This document shows positions 7,191 to 16,243 of a stretch of 36,260 nucleotides of DNA, piece by piece (within the stretch, counting starts at the first letter, position 1; every line of letters starts with the position of its first letter). The position numbers and the translations under genes are program-made. The stretch is from an uncultured Acidimicrobiales bacterium. GTDB lineage: Bacteria; Actinomycetota; Acidimicrobiia; Acidimicrobiales; SZUA-35. The notes under the pieces were generated by a model. The model did no database searches. It saw only the letters and a program-made list of their open reading frames with translations, and was not told where the DNA came from. Location: assembly GCA_937930655.1 (NCBI GenBank), contig CALHBU010000049.1:1-36260 (forward strand), written 5' to 3'.

Positions 7191-7940
7191 ATGACGACTG
7201 ATTCTTCGAGCAACGATGCTCTTCAGGAACGGGCGCGCGGCTACGGCGCGGTCGAAGGCAGCGCCCGCGGACCTCGCAATATTGGGCGTCGACTTGAACT
7301 GATTGACAAATTGGCACCACTCGCAGGTGACCGCCTGCTCGACATTGGATGCGGCAATGGTGCATACACCGTCGAAATGGCCAGCCGATTCGAACGAGTC
7401 GACGCCATCGACATCGAGCCGGAGCGCCTCGACCAATTTCGTGCCGCCGCACCCCCCGACAACGTGGTCATCGATCAATTGTCGGCCGACGACCTTCCCT
7501 TCGACGACGGCACCTTTGACCGAATCACCGCCATCGAGGTCATGGAACACGTCATCGACGTGCCAGCCGTCCTCACCGAGGTTTGCCGAGTCCTCAAACC
7601 AGGTGGCTACTTCGCGCTGACCACCCCGAATCGGCTGTGGCCGTTCGAACAGCACGGCTACCGATTGGCCGGCAAGCGGCGTCCTGGCTGGTCACTGCCC
7701 GGACTCACCTGGGTACCGCCCCTGCATCGCAAGCTAAGCAACGCAGATGCGTTCACCCAGGGCCGACTCGAGAACCTGTTGAGCGATGCCGGACTGACTC
7801 CTCACGGTGCGGACACCATGTTCCCGCCACTTGACCGTTTCGAGAACGGCCATCCACTGCATCGCTTCACTGATCGGCTGGAAGAAACGCCCCTCGGCGC
7901 CATGGCCCAGACCCTCGTGCTGGTAGCCAGACGTCCGTGA
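7191..7940 (+). CDS. Class I SAM-dependent methyltransferase
   Basis: 249 aa from ATG 7191; a GTG directly before it (7188) is equally possible. Motif I is LLDIGCGNGAYTVEMA (from residue 49). The post-I acid is in VDAIDIEPERLDQ. The later motifs SADDLPFDDGTFDRITAIEVMEHVIDV and LKPGGYFALTTPNR match the Methyltransf_11/UbiE-type Rossmann fold. The substrate is not readable. Its stop overlaps the flippase start (GTGA at 7937-7940), so the two are co-translated and a sugar or lipid-sugar substrate in the same pathway is likely. Confidence 0.88.
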   Translation: MTTDSSSNDALQERARGYGAVEGSARGPRNIGRRLELIDKLAPLAGDRLLDIGCGNGAYTVEMASRFERVDAIDIEPERLDQFRAAAPPDNVVIDQLSADDLPFDDGTFDRITAIEVMEHVIDVPAVLTEVCRVLKPGGYFALTTPNRLWPFEQHGYRLAGKRRPGWSLPGLTWVPPLHRKLSNADAFTQGRLENLLSDAGLTPHGADTMFPPLDRFENGHPLHRFTDRLEETPLGAMAQTLVLVARRP

Positions 7941-9442
7941 CCAACACCGCCGCCGGCACCCCGCCTGCGCAACAGGGATCGGCGGCTGCTTCTGGCCTTG
8001 CCGTCATCGGCGCCATCGTCACGACAGCCGCCAACTTTCTGGTGGCCTGGCTGGTTTCTCGTACCGGCTCGGAACTGGCCGGCGTCTTCTTCGTGGCGAC
8101 CGCCGTGATAACCATCGCCGGCAATGGCAGCTGCCTCGGGACCATGACCGGCATGGTCTATTTCCTCCCCACCGCGCTGGCTGGCGATGCTCCCAATCCC
8201 CGCTCGCTGCTGTTCATCGCCATCAAACCGGTCATAGCAGTAGCCACGGCGGTGAGTGGCCTGGTCTTCTTTGGCGCGTCAAGCCTGGCTGGCCTCATCG
8301 CTGGTGACGAGGCTGACGACATCGCCATGATGCTCAAGGTCTTGGCTCTGGCCATCCTGCCCTGGGCACTCACCGTCACCCTCCTCGGAGCCACCCGGGG
8401 GTTGGGAACCATGACTCCGACCGTCGCTATCGGCCAGGTTCTTCGACCTGGTCTGCAAATCGCTCTGCTCGGATTGGTCTTCATGACCGCCGATGAGCCA
8501 ACACCTTCCGCCGTCGCTGCGGCCTGGGGCCTACCGGTGCTATTGGGTTTCCTCGCTGCAGTCATCGCCGTCGCCCGATTGGGCGGCCTTCGCTCCGGCG
8601 CCGCCAGCCTGGTCTCCAGCCACGACTTCTGGTCCTACACCCGTCCACGGGCTGTTTCGACGGCACTTCAGATTGCTCTCGAACGGCTGGACGTGATCCT
8701 GGTCAGCGCCTTCGTCGGGGTGCCAGCGGCCGGTGTGTACGGCGCGCTCACCCGCTACATATCAGCGGGCAACTTCCTCATTTTCTCGGTCGGTCAGGCA
8801 GTCTCGGCCCACCTCCGACGGGCGGTGGCAGAGACCGATTGGACATCGGCCCGGCGACTCCTTCAGCGCGCAACCGGCTGGCTGGTCCTGATCGCCTGGC
8901 CGTACTTTCTGCTGGTCGGGTTGAAGCCCGCACCATTGGCCGACCTTCTCAACCCGGAGTACGTCGACGATGCCCGCATCCTGTCGGTTCTAGCTCTTGG
9001 CATGCTCGTCAGCGCAGCTGCCGGGCCCATCGATCTCACCCTGCTGATGTTGGGACGGAGCACGGCGTCGTTGGTCGGTGTGGCGGTGGCCATCGTCACC
9101 GATTTGGTGCTCCTTGTTCTGCTTACGCCCTCGTTTGGACTCATGGGGGCGGCCATGGCCTGGGCTGCGAGCGTCGCTATCCAAAACGGATTGGCCAGCT
9201 GGTTCGTCTTCTCCCAGAGCGGTCTCCGAGCGCAGGCCCGTCCTGCCCTCGTGGCTGCCGCACTGGCTCTGGTTGCCGTCGTGCCCATCGCTCTGCTCAC
9301 ACCGAACAGCCTGATCGGACTTCTCGCAGCAGCGGCAATCATCGCCGTGGTTCTGATCGGCGGGGCCCTCAGGTTGAACCGGGCGTTGGGGCTGGACGAA
9401 CTTCTCCCGGCCCGGCTGCTCAGCCGTCTTCCAGGGTCCTGA
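7937..9442 (+). CDS. Wzx-type polysaccharide flippase (MOP superfamily)
   Basis: 501 aa with about 12-14 hydrophobic helices from residue 20 to the end. Typical segments are GLAVIGAIVTTAANFLVAWL, ILPWALTVTLLGATRGLG, ILVSAFVGVPAAGVYGA and GLMGAAMAWAASVAIQNGLA. The GVYGALTRY and short GMLVSAAAGP loops are usual in polysaccharide-biosynthesis MOP transporters (RfbX/Wzx). It would move undecaprenyl-linked repeat units to the outer face of the membrane, where the polymerase at 10451-11833 could act. It overlaps the methyltransferase stop by 4 nt. Its 3' end overlaps the convergent lipoprotein gene by 23 nt. Confidence 0.9.
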   Translation: MTNTAAGTPPAQQGSAAASGLAVIGAIVTTAANFLVAWLVSRTGSELAGVFFVATAVITIAGNGSCLGTMTGMVYFLPTALAGDAPNPRSLLFIAIKPVIAVATAVSGLVFFGASSLAGLIAGDEADDIAMMLKVLALAILPWALTVTLLGATRGLGTMTPTVAIGQVLRPGLQIALLGLVFMTADEPTPSAVAAAWGLPVLLGFLAAVIAVARLGGLRSGAASLVSSHDFWSYTRPRAVSTALQIALERLDVILVSAFVGVPAAGVYGALTRYISAGNFLIFSVGQAVSAHLRRAVAETDWTSARRLLQRATGWLVLIAWPYFLLVGLKPAPLADLLNPEYVDDARILSVLALGMLVSAAAGPIDLTLLMLGRSTASLVGVAVAIVTDLVLLVLLTPSFGLMGAAMAWAASVAIQNGLASWFVFSQSGLRAQARPALVAAALALVAVVPIALLTPNSLIGLLAAAAIIAVVLIGGALRLNRALGLDELLPARLLSRLPGS

Positions 9443-10454
9443 CCAACCGGCCGAAGGCTTCGGCCGAGGACGGAGACGAGTCGTAGTCCCAAACACAGTC
9501 GGGGAAGACGCCTCCGGGGGCAGTGACGTCGAACCAGGCCACAAACGCAACATCGTCGACCAAGTCGGGGCTGGTCAGTGTTTCGGTTGCCTCGTCAAGC
9601 CACTCACCCTTGCGACCTTCGACCCCGGGATCTTCGACCGAAGCCACTTCGGGGAGAGCAAGCGGTTTGCCGTGGTCACGAGCAAACGCCAATGGTGCTT
9701 CGATCAGCGTCTCCAGGCTTCGCCATTCTCGATTGGTGCCCTGACAGGTGAACCAGTTGTAGGTGTCGGCCCCGATCACGTCGACCACGTCATCACCCGG
9801 GTACCACTGATCGGCTCTCCCGCTTCGAAAACTGCCACCGGTGAGCACCCACGCCAGGTCAAGATGCTGGCCCCCACTCTCGTCGAGCAACTCAGCCACC
9901 CGGCGCCACATCACGACAAAATCCTCTGCCGTCCCATTGGCTTCGCTATCGCTGGTCTCCGGCTCATGGTTGATGGTCACATAGGTGCCAGCCGGCAGCT
10001 TCACCAGTCGATCAATCCACTCTTGGAGCTGGCCATAGATGGCACTACCCGGTTCGGCCGCGGCCAAGTCGGCCCACAAGATCGGCACCCCCTGATTGGT
10101 CCTGGGCCTAATCGACAGATGCACCCGGTAGCCCGCCGCCACGAACGTGTCGAGATCGAAGTCGTCGGGATCGTCGTCCCACCGGGCAAAAAGTCGAACC
10201 AACTCGAACTCGCTGCCAATTGCCGACTCGATCGCCTCGACCTCATCGGCCTTGCTCCTCGGCACCGCAACGCCAAAGGCCAGCCCTTCACCGCGTTCCG
10301 ATGACCTGGTTATCGGCGCCGCCCCATCATCAACACCGGATACCCCCACACCGGTGCCGCGATTGGTCACCGGCTCCTGCTGAGTGCAGGCGGCGACGGC
10401 CAGGAGCAATCCCACCACCAACGGCCCCAGTTGAAACGCTTGTGGCCGCCTCAT
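9420..10454 (-). CDS. GH26-like lipoprotein glycoside hydrolase
   Basis: 344 aa. A signal peptide ends in the lipobox AVAAC, so Cys23 should be lipidated and the enzyme anchored outside the membrane. The remainder reads as a TIM barrel like GH26 beta-mannanase relatives. TYVTINHEPE (157-166) supplies the His-Glu acid/base pair and WYPGDDVVDVIGADTYNW (217-234) is the conserved barrel strand and loop. KPLALPEVAS (263-272) carries the likely nucleophile E269. It lies in one unit with the polymerase (4-nt overlap at 10451-10454), which suggests a role in trimming, releasing or length-editing the polymer made by the locus. The polymer's sugars are unknown. Confidence 0.75.
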   Translation of the reverse strand: MRRPQAFQLGPLVVGLLLAVAACTQQEPVTNRGTGVGVSGVDDGAAPITRSSERGEGLAFGVAVPRSKADEVEAIESAIGSEFELVRLFARWDDDPDDFDLDTFVAAGYRVHLSIRPRTNQGVPILWADLAAAEPGSAIYGQLQEWIDRLVKLPAGTYVTINHEPETSDSEANGTAEDFVVMWRRVAELLDESGGQHLDLAWVLTGGSFRSGRADQWYPGDDVVDVIGADTYNWFTCQGTNREWRSLETLIEAPLAFARDHGKPLALPEVASVEDPGVEGRKGEWLDEATETLTSPDLVDDVAFVAWFDVTAPGGVFPDCVWDYDSSPSSAEAFGRLVRTLEDG

Positions 10455-11833
10455 CCGGACGCTTCAACCGGAGCGGCTAGATCGATGACCGCCGGTGACA
10501 TCGGCGCGGCGTCGCCGTCGATCTCGGTGCCGTCTTCCAGGCGTTTCAGCCGGATCGCAACAGCCACCGCAGCGAGCATCACGAAAATCTGGTGAGGAAC
10601 GTGGAGGTAGTAAGGCACCTGGGCCAACCCAATGATGATCACGACATGGGCCCACATGCCGGACACCGATTGCGGTCGTCGGGTGTTCCACGCCATGACG
10701 AGGAAAGCACCGAAATAGCCGACGACTCCAACGAAGCCGTAGCTGAACATGATGAACCAGAGCTGACCGTGGGTGCCGACCGACGGCAGATTGCGATCGT
10801 TGGGCCGAGGGGCACCCCAGCCAAACACCGGTCGCTCCATTGTTCCGTCGACGGCATCAAAGATCAGTTCAAAGCGGTCGGCGTTGGAATGAGCGGTATC
10901 GATTCGGGCCGACGCCACGCCGCCAAGAGGAGTAACGACCAGTGCCACGAACAAGAGCAGGACAGCGATGAAGGCGTTGCGCAATGCCTTGGCTTCGCCC
11001 GCCACACCCAACCGCAGTGCTGCGTAGACAAGACCGAATCCGAGGCTGAGCCAGAGTCCGCGGTTGAGCGACAACACGCCCGGCACAAGCGACGCCACCA
11101 GACCAAATTTCACCAATCGAGACGACAACCCGACCCTTGGCTCCCGCAATGCGATCAGCGCGAAGGGGGTAAGAAGCGCCAGCAACGAACCCCAGGTATT
11201 GGTGTAGGGATAGGGCGCCTTGGGCCGGGGCACAGGGAAACCGATGATGTCCTGAAGGTCGGCAAAGCTCGGCGTGACCATGGTTCGGATCAGGTCATTT
11301 TCAAGGAGGGGGCCGGGAATCAAATAGGCGGTCGGCGAGCGGAAGCCGAGATCGCCGAGCAGGAAGGCCAGGTAGCCGCCGGCCACCGTCGTCAGCCAAA
11401 GCACGGTGAACGAACGGATGATGGTCCAGACGTTCAGGCCACGTCGACCGTTGAGCAGATACAGCAGGAAGACGGTGGCCGCCACGTAGTAGCCCGAACG
11501 AAGGGTCCAACCGGCGAGTCGAGCAACCGAGTCGATGCTGAAAACCGACCCGCCAACGGCCAGGAGGAACACCACCCACCAACCCATTCCCTTCGGCGCC
11601 ACCAACTGACGGCGCCGAAGCAAGGAGGCTGCCATAGGGGCCGCGAAAATGATCCAGGTGAAACCACTGAGACCCAGCACGAACCAGAGCGGCAGCCAGC
11701 TGATCATGAGCGTCAGCGGCCAAGCCGGTAGCGGAGCCTCGGCCTCTGGCCGATAGATCGGAGGCCGCGTCCCGGCCTTTTCTTCCTTACTGGGAGAGTG
11801 GTTGGGAGAAGAGGCGGTGGCCGGAGAGGTCAT
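10451..11833 (-). CDS. O-antigen polymerase/ligase-like membrane protein (Wzy/WaaL family)
   Basis: 460 aa with about ten to twelve membrane helices and one large outer loop (about residues 175-215: LGDLGFRSPTAYLIPGPLL to KAPYPYTNTWGSLLALL). That topology and the motifs LSLNRGLWLSLGFGLVY and MERPVFGWGAPRPNDRN (the H/RxxxGW(G)xG-type segment before THGQLW) are those of the Wzy_C/WaaL superfamily. It would polymerise or transfer undecaprenyl-linked repeats outside the membrane. The N-terminal 35 residues are a Pro/Ser-rich cytoplasmic tail. The gene follows the Wzz-like gene by 33 nt on the same strand. Confidence 0.85.
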   Translation of the reverse strand: MTSPATASSPNHSPSKEEKAGTRPPIYRPEAEAPLPAWPLTLMISWLPLWFVLGLSGFTWIIFAAPMAASLLRRRQLVAPKGMGWWVVFLLAVGGSVFSIDSVARLAGWTLRSGYYVAATVFLLYLLNGRRGLNVWTIIRSFTVLWLTTVAGGYLAFLLGDLGFRSPTAYLIPGPLLENDLIRTMVTPSFADLQDIIGFPVPRPKAPYPYTNTWGSLLALLTPFALIALREPRVGLSSRLVKFGLVASLVPGVLSLNRGLWLSLGFGLVYAALRLGVAGEAKALRNAFIAVLLLFVALVVTPLGGVASARIDTAHSNADRFELIFDAVDGTMERPVFGWGAPRPNDRNLPSVGTHGQLWFIMFSYGFVGVVGYFGAFLVMAWNTRRPQSVSGMWAHVVIIIGLAQVPYYLHVPHQIFVMLAAVAVAIRLKRLEDGTEIDGDAAPMSPAVIDLAAPVEASG

Positions 11834-11866
11834 GGCGTCAGGAAGTAGAGCGGTGAACCTCGGGGC

Positions 11867-13465
11867 TCACGACTCGGAACCCGAGGCAGCAACAATGGTG
11901 CCGATGACATCGGCACCAACCAAACGGAGCTGTTCCACAGAGTCTGCCACGCCAGAACGGGTTGCCCGATTCGGCTCAACGACCAGAACTGCCCCCTCGA
12001 TGAGTCGAGCGAGATCGACGGCGTCGGCCACCTGAAGCACCGGAGGTGCTTCGAACACAACAAGATCGAACTCGGCTCGGGCGGCCGAAATCATGCGACC
12101 CAGTCCATCGCCCTGGAGCAATCGAGAGGGTGCGTCGACGGGCGAGCCAGCAGGGAGAATCTGCAGCTTCGGGACATCGGGGAGCGTTTGAATGGCCTGA
12201 CTTATGGGTACCCGGCCACTGAGCACATCGCTCAGTCCAACAGAGTTGTCGAGGGCAAACCGCTCGTGAAGACTCGGGCGACGAAGGTCGGCGCCGACCA
12301 GCAGCGTCCGACGGCCAGCTCGGGCAGCGGCTGCGGCCAGGTTGGCGGCCACCGTGCTCGACGAGTGCGGGTTGTTCGGTCCTGCGACAAGCACGGTCGA
12401 CTTGTCGAGCTGATCGAGGTTGAAGGTGAGGGAGCCCTGTACCCGGCGGTAGGCCTCGCCGGCGGGACTGTTGAGGCTGGCAATGGCCGATTCCCGTCCA
12501 GGCTTGAAACGGCCAACTCCGACGGGAACGGTACCGAGAACCTGCATACCCATCCCGGCCAGCTCCACTGACGGTGAACGAAGTCGATCGTCCCGGCGGT
12601 CGAGGAGGAACACTCCTGCGAGCCCGGCGATCAGGCCGAGGAGACCACCCAGGATGGGTCCGGCCAGACCGGGAACGCCACTGGTTCCAGTGGGCAGACC
12701 AGCGTCGTTGAGGACCTCACCGGGGTCGATGCTGATGGAGTCGATATTGGCCAGCTTGGCCCCGATGCCCGCCAACTCTTCCCGCTTCGAGATCTCCCGG
12801 TAGGAGAGCGATCGGGTCCTGGTTTCGTTGTCGCCAGCTGCGCCGAATTCGCTGGCCAGCTCATCAAGTTCGGCTAGCAGCTCGATCTCACGGTTGATCA
12901 GCTGGTCTCGAGCGATGTTGGTGGCCGAGAGGCCTTCGTCCCGTCGAAAGTCGAGGTATGCGTGCGCTGTGGCCTGGGCCAACTGCTGGGCTCGTTCTGC
13001 CCTGGCGCCGCTCACGGTGATCACCAGAATCTGAGAATCGTTGGGGGAGGTGATCTCGATCTGTTCGATGATCTGACGGGCCTGGTCAGGATCGGCGGGG
13101 CGGGAGGCCGCTTCCAGTTCGATGTCGGGGTTGTCGAGATCAACTCCCAACGGGTTGCCAGGAGAGAGTTCTTCAGCCACCTCCAAGAGGGCGAGGGCTC
13201 GTTCGACCACCCGCTGGGAGGACGCGATGATTTGTTCGGTCTCGAGGTCGACCTGACGACTGGCGTCCAGATTTGGGTCATCGCCGGCAATTACCAGGGG
13301 ACGAACTTCAACCTGAGCTTCGGCCTCGTACTCGCTTGACTGGAGCGACAGCACAAAGAAGCCAACGACAGCACCCACGACGGTTGCCACAACGATGATT
13401 GGCCACCACCGCTTGAGCGGAGCCAGGTACTCAGCTAGGTCAAGGACAGCATCGCTGTCGGCCAT
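11867..13465 (-). CDS. Wzz-type chain-length determinant fused to BY-kinase-like domain with degenerate P-loop
   Basis: 532 aa from ATG 13465; a TTG 9 nt earlier is possible. Order: Wzz domain start DLAEYLAPLKRWW, TM1 (IIVVATVVGAVVGFFVL), a periplasmic helical part, TM2 near residue 270 (GPILGGLLGLIAGLAGVFLL), then a cytosolic CpsD/YwqD-like domain. In the Walker A place it reads VAGPNNPHSSSTVAANLA: the lysine of GEGKTT is replaced by Ser. Walker A' VGADLRRPSLH keeps its Asp. Walker B is LVVFEAPPVLQVADA, with Glu for the usual Asp. No C-terminal tyrosine cluster exists. The protein should still control chain length or scaffold the polymerase, but tyrosine kinase activity is doubtful. Confidence 0.85.
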   Translation of the reverse strand: MADSDAVLDLAEYLAPLKRWWPIIVVATVVGAVVGFFVLSLQSSEYEAEAQVEVRPLVIAGDDPNLDASRQVDLETEQIIASSQRVVERALALLEVAEELSPGNPLGVDLDNPDIELEAASRPADPDQARQIIEQIEITSPNDSQILVITVSGARAERAQQLAQATAHAYLDFRRDEGLSATNIARDQLINREIELLAELDELASEFGAAGDNETRTRSLSYREISKREELAGIGAKLANIDSISIDPGEVLNDAGLPTGTSGVPGLAGPILGGLLGLIAGLAGVFLLDRRDDRLRSPSVELAGMGMQVLGTVPVGVGRFKPGRESAIASLNSPAGEAYRRVQGSLTFNLDQLDKSTVLVAGPNNPHSSSTVAANLAAAAARAGRRTLLVGADLRRPSLHERFALDNSVGLSDVLSGRVPISQAIQTLPDVPKLQILPAGSPVDAPSRLLQGDGLGRMISAARAEFDLVVFEAPPVLQVADAVDLARLIEGAVLVVEPNRATRSGVADSVEQLRLVGADVIGTIVAASGSES

Positions 13466-13567
13466 AGTGGACAACTTTCGGGTGGAGGACCGAGTTCGGT
13501 TCTCTCCTCTTTCGGTTCAAGACGTCAGAGGTTGAGGAGTAGACGCCCGAAATCAGGACCCCGGAAA

Positions 13568-15082
13568 TTACTCGCAGAGGGTCCCGACTGGCGTCGCTGG
13601 AACGACACCGGGGGCGCTCGACGTCGGGCCCGCCGGGGTCGTCGTCGGCGAGGTCGTCGCTGTGCCTTCGTCGGCCGGCGCCGTCGTCGACGGGGTCGGG
13701 AGTTGGTAGTTCTCCCGTGGCGATGGGCGAAGACCCTCGAAGTCGGTGCCGGTCACCAAAACGACAGCCTCGAGAGTCGGATCGACCTCGAAGCCGGGAC
13801 CGGCCACCAGGTAGGCGGCCAGTCGGGCGGCGCCCGCTTCACTACCGGGGGCATAGCGGATGACCGTTCGCTCGGTGGTTTCGCCATTGCTGATGTTCTC
13901 GACGTTGATTCCGACCTCGGCCAATGCGGTTGCGATCTCACTGGCCTGACCGGCAACCCGATTGCCGTTGATCACCTCGTACACCTGCGGCACCACCGTT
14001 TCGGCAGCTGGAGGTGGCTCTTCTCCTCGGAAAATGGCGAGTACTCCAGCCGCGGCTTCACGATCGAGTCCGAGGACAGCGGCACCTGTCGAGGTTCGGA
14101 AGTCGTAAATCGGAAGCGAATGACCGATGATCTGCTCGTCACTCACGTTGGCGAAGATTCGAGCCAGGCCCAGTAGGTCGTCCGGACCAATGGTCTGATC
14201 CTTGGTGAAATTGTCACCACCCGCATCGAGTACGCCGTTAATGGTCCCGATGTCGGCGATGTCCAGCCTGCTCACCGCGGTAGCGGCAACCCGGCGGAGG
14301 AAGTACTGCTGTCGACTGGTGCGACCAAGATCGCCGGTGCCGTCCAGACGCCAGGAACCATCCTGGAAGTACTCGAGATTGCGGCCTCGAGCGAAGGCCA
14401 GCGCCTGATCGCCCGTCAGCCGGTGACACCCGGCACTACTTACGTCGAGACCAGAACCGGCGTCGCGCATCGGGCGATCGAACCAGATCGGTACGCCGCC
14501 AATGTTGTCGACGATGTCCCGAAAGCCGACAAAGTTGATTTCGGCGTAGTGGTGAATCTCGATACCGAGGCTCTGTTCCACTGTTTCGAGCAGACGCTGC
14601 TCGCCACCGTCACCATTGAACGCGGCGTTGATGCGGCCATCGCCACCGTCGGAGTAGCTGACGAAGAGATCTCGGGGAACCGAGAGCAGGTGGACCTCGG
14701 CCAGCTCGGGGTTGACCCTGGCCACGATGATTGTGTCGGTTCGTTTGCCGTCGGGCACGCCGGCGCCGACCAACACCCCGGCGTTGACGTCGTCTTCGGA
14801 GATCCCTTCACGGCTGTCGCTCCCCACCAACAGCCAGTTGGTTGTCTCTCCTTCGGCTGCCTCACCAACTCCCTCTAGCTCGACGGTATCGATGGCATTC
14901 CACTTGTCGAGGCCCCAGGCCAGGACCCCCACCGACAAAATGGCGATCGCAGTGCCAATGACCCCAAGGCTCAAAACAAAACGCTCAAAACCAGACCGTC
15001 GTTGAACAGGTCGGCGTCGACGGGCAGCCGGTGTGGGGTTCGCCTCTGGTGTTCCCTCAGATGATGAAGCGGGCGCGGACAT
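13568..15082 (-). CDS. LytR-CpsA-Psr (LCP) family glycopolymer transferase with LytR_C domain
   Basis: 504 aa. A basic cytosolic tail is followed by one TM helix (FVLSLGVIGTAIAILSVGVLAW) and then the LCP domain. Recognisable parts are TNWLLVGSDSREGIS, KRTDTIIVARVNPE (the Arg and Asp contacts to the pyrophosphate), VHLLSVPRDLFV, DGRINAAFN, VGFRDIVDNIGGVPIWFD and LTGDQALAFARGR. The C-terminal LytR_C-like domain spans about 365-450 (YEVINGNRVAGQASEIATAL). It ends in a Thr/Pro/Ala-rich tail and a terminal Cys. LCP enzymes move undecaprenyl-linked polymers onto peptidoglycan or arabinogalactan, so this is the likely last step of the locus. On its strand TACGGT lies 10 nt before the ATG. The 102-nt gap between it and 13465 holds no clear signal. 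Confidence 0.92.
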   Translation of the reverse strand: MSAPASSSEGTPEANPTPAARRRRPVQRRSGFERFVLSLGVIGTAIAILSVGVLAWGLDKWNAIDTVELEGVGEAAEGETTNWLLVGSDSREGISEDDVNAGVLVGAGVPDGKRTDTIIVARVNPELAEVHLLSVPRDLFVSYSDGGDGRINAAFNGDGGEQRLLETVEQSLGIEIHHYAEINFVGFRDIVDNIGGVPIWFDRPMRDAGSGLDVSSAGCHRLTGDQALAFARGRNLEYFQDGSWRLDGTGDLGRTSRQQYFLRRVAATAVSRLDIADIGTINGVLDAGGDNFTKDQTIGPDDLLGLARIFANVSDEQIIGHSLPIYDFRTSTGAAVLGLDREAAAGVLAIFRGEEPPPAAETVVPQVYEVINGNRVAGQASEIATALAEVGINVENISNGETTERTVIRYAPGSEAGAARLAAYLVAGPGFEVDPTLEAVVLVTGTDFEGLRPSPRENYQLPTPSTTAPADEGTATTSPTTTPAGPTSSAPGVVPATPVGTLCE

Positions 15083-15176
15083 TCGAGCAGCAACCGTAGC
15101 GCTCCCTCAGCCTGTCGGTGTTGCACCAGGCAACCGCTCACGAGAAGACCGCCTCGTCGATTGAAGCCATCCGGTT

Positions 15177-15542
15177 ATGGTTGCACTCGTGTCCGACGAC
15201 CTGCGGTGCCCGTCCTGCGGTGAAGACGACGATCTTCGAGGCGAACCGGTCGAGCAAGAAGCCGACAACGAATCGGTAGGGATACGGGTTACCTGCGGTG
15301 CCTGTGGAGCGGTATGGGAACGGACCGGCCGGGCGACGTGCCCCCGCTGCGAAGGCGACAACATGTACTTGGCACCGGTGGCCATCATCGAGAAGAGCAG
15401 GGGCAGCCAATTGTCGATCCTCGGTACCAGAACCACTCCCCTGTGCTGGGTGTGCGATCGCGATCTCATCGATGCCCAGCGACAAAGCGGTACCGCTCTC
15501 ATGCCCGATGAGCTCCCGACCCTCGACCGCGAGACTGAATGA
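15177..15542 (+). CDS. Small zinc-ribbon protein
   Basis: 121 aa. Four CxxC pairs are visible: CPSCGEDDD, CGACGAVWERTGRATCPRCEGD and CWVCDRD. The first three look like zinc-ribbon knuckles able to bind two zinc ions, and the last may close the C-terminal part. No known catalytic motif is present. Its stop overlaps the start of the 3-methyladenine glycosylase gene (ATGA, 15539-15542), so the two are co-translated and may work together in handling DNA or RNA; that link is inference. The start has no clear ribosome binding site. Confidence 0.75.
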   Translation: MVALVSDDLRCPSCGEDDDLRGEPVEQEADNESVGIRVTCGACGAVWERTGRATCPRCEGDNMYLAPVAIIEKSRGSQLSILGTRTTPLCWVCDRDLIDAQRQSGTALMPDELPTLDRETE

Positions 15543-16177
15543 CCGACGACTCCACGTCGGAAGATCTTGTGGTCGGCGACGACGGGCGGCCGCGATGTAG
15601 CTGGGCCACCTCAGCTGCTGACTACATCCGGTACCACGACGACGAATGGGGACGACCGGTTACCGACGATCGAACGCTCTTCGAGAAGATGTGCCTCGAG
15701 GGCTTTCAGTCAGGCTTGTCGTGGATCACGATTCTCCGTAAGAGAGAAGCGTTTCGAGAAGTCTTCGCTTCGTTCGACGCAGACACGGTCGCCAACTTTG
15801 ACGAGCCGGAGGTCCTTCGTCTTCTCGACGATGCCCGCATTATCCGGCACCGGGGCAAAATCGAGGCAACGATCAACAACGCCCGCTCCCTTTTGGAGTT
15901 ACAGAACCAGGGCGAGTCGTTGGCCGGTCTTATCTGGTCCTTTCGGCCGGCAGAACACCGTCGCCCAACAGCCATGGTCGAGGTGCCCGCCACCACCGAG
16001 GAATCAGCAGCACTGGCCAAGGAACTGAAGCGGCGGGGATTTCGCTTTGTCGGACCCACGACCGCCTACGCCGCCATGCAGGCCATGGGTGTGGTCAACG
16101 ATCATCTGGAACATTGCTGGGTGGGCGAAGAGTGCGAGCAAGCGCAGAAACAAGCGGTTATCTCGCTCTCTGGATGA
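15539..16177 (+). CDS. tag: DNA-3-methyladenine glycosylase I (Tag)
   Basis: 212 aa, about 20 residues longer than E. coli Tag at the N-terminus. Family marks: RCSWATSAADYIRYHDDEWGRP, FEKMCLEGFQSGLSWITIL and LLDDARIIRHRGKIEATINNA. The zinc snap is complete, with Cys20, His33, His189 and Cys193 (HLEHC) corresponding to E. coli Cys4, His17, His175 and Cys179. The glutamate in LEGFQSGLSW corresponds to the active-site acid. It removes 3-methyladenine from alkylated DNA. The ATGA overlap ties it to the zinc-ribbon gene. No LexA-like box was recognised upstream. Confidence 0.93.
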   Translation: MTDDSTSEDLVVGDDGRPRCSWATSAADYIRYHDDEWGRPVTDDRTLFEKMCLEGFQSGLSWITILRKREAFREVFASFDADTVANFDEPEVLRLLDDARIIRHRGKIEATINNARSLLELQNQGESLAGLIWSFRPAEHRRPTAMVEVPATTEESAALAKELKRRGFRFVGPTTAYAAMQAMGVVNDHLEHCWVGEECEQAQKQAVISLSG

Positions 16178-16243
16178 ACTATGTCGAAGCATGTCGATGA
16201 AGTGCGACTAGGCAACACCTAAGTACATGCTGATTTCTGTCCG

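Noticed and set aside
10592-11731. 379-codon open frame on the plus strand
   Set aside because: It is antisense to the polymerase gene, rich in His, Arg and Gln without any fold, and lacks a start signal; the minus-strand frame has clear membrane helices.
13504-13539. CTCCTC/GAGGAG inverted repeat between the Wzz-like and LCP genes
   Set aside because: Only 6 bp with a 24-nt loop; such pairs are expected by chance in this composition.
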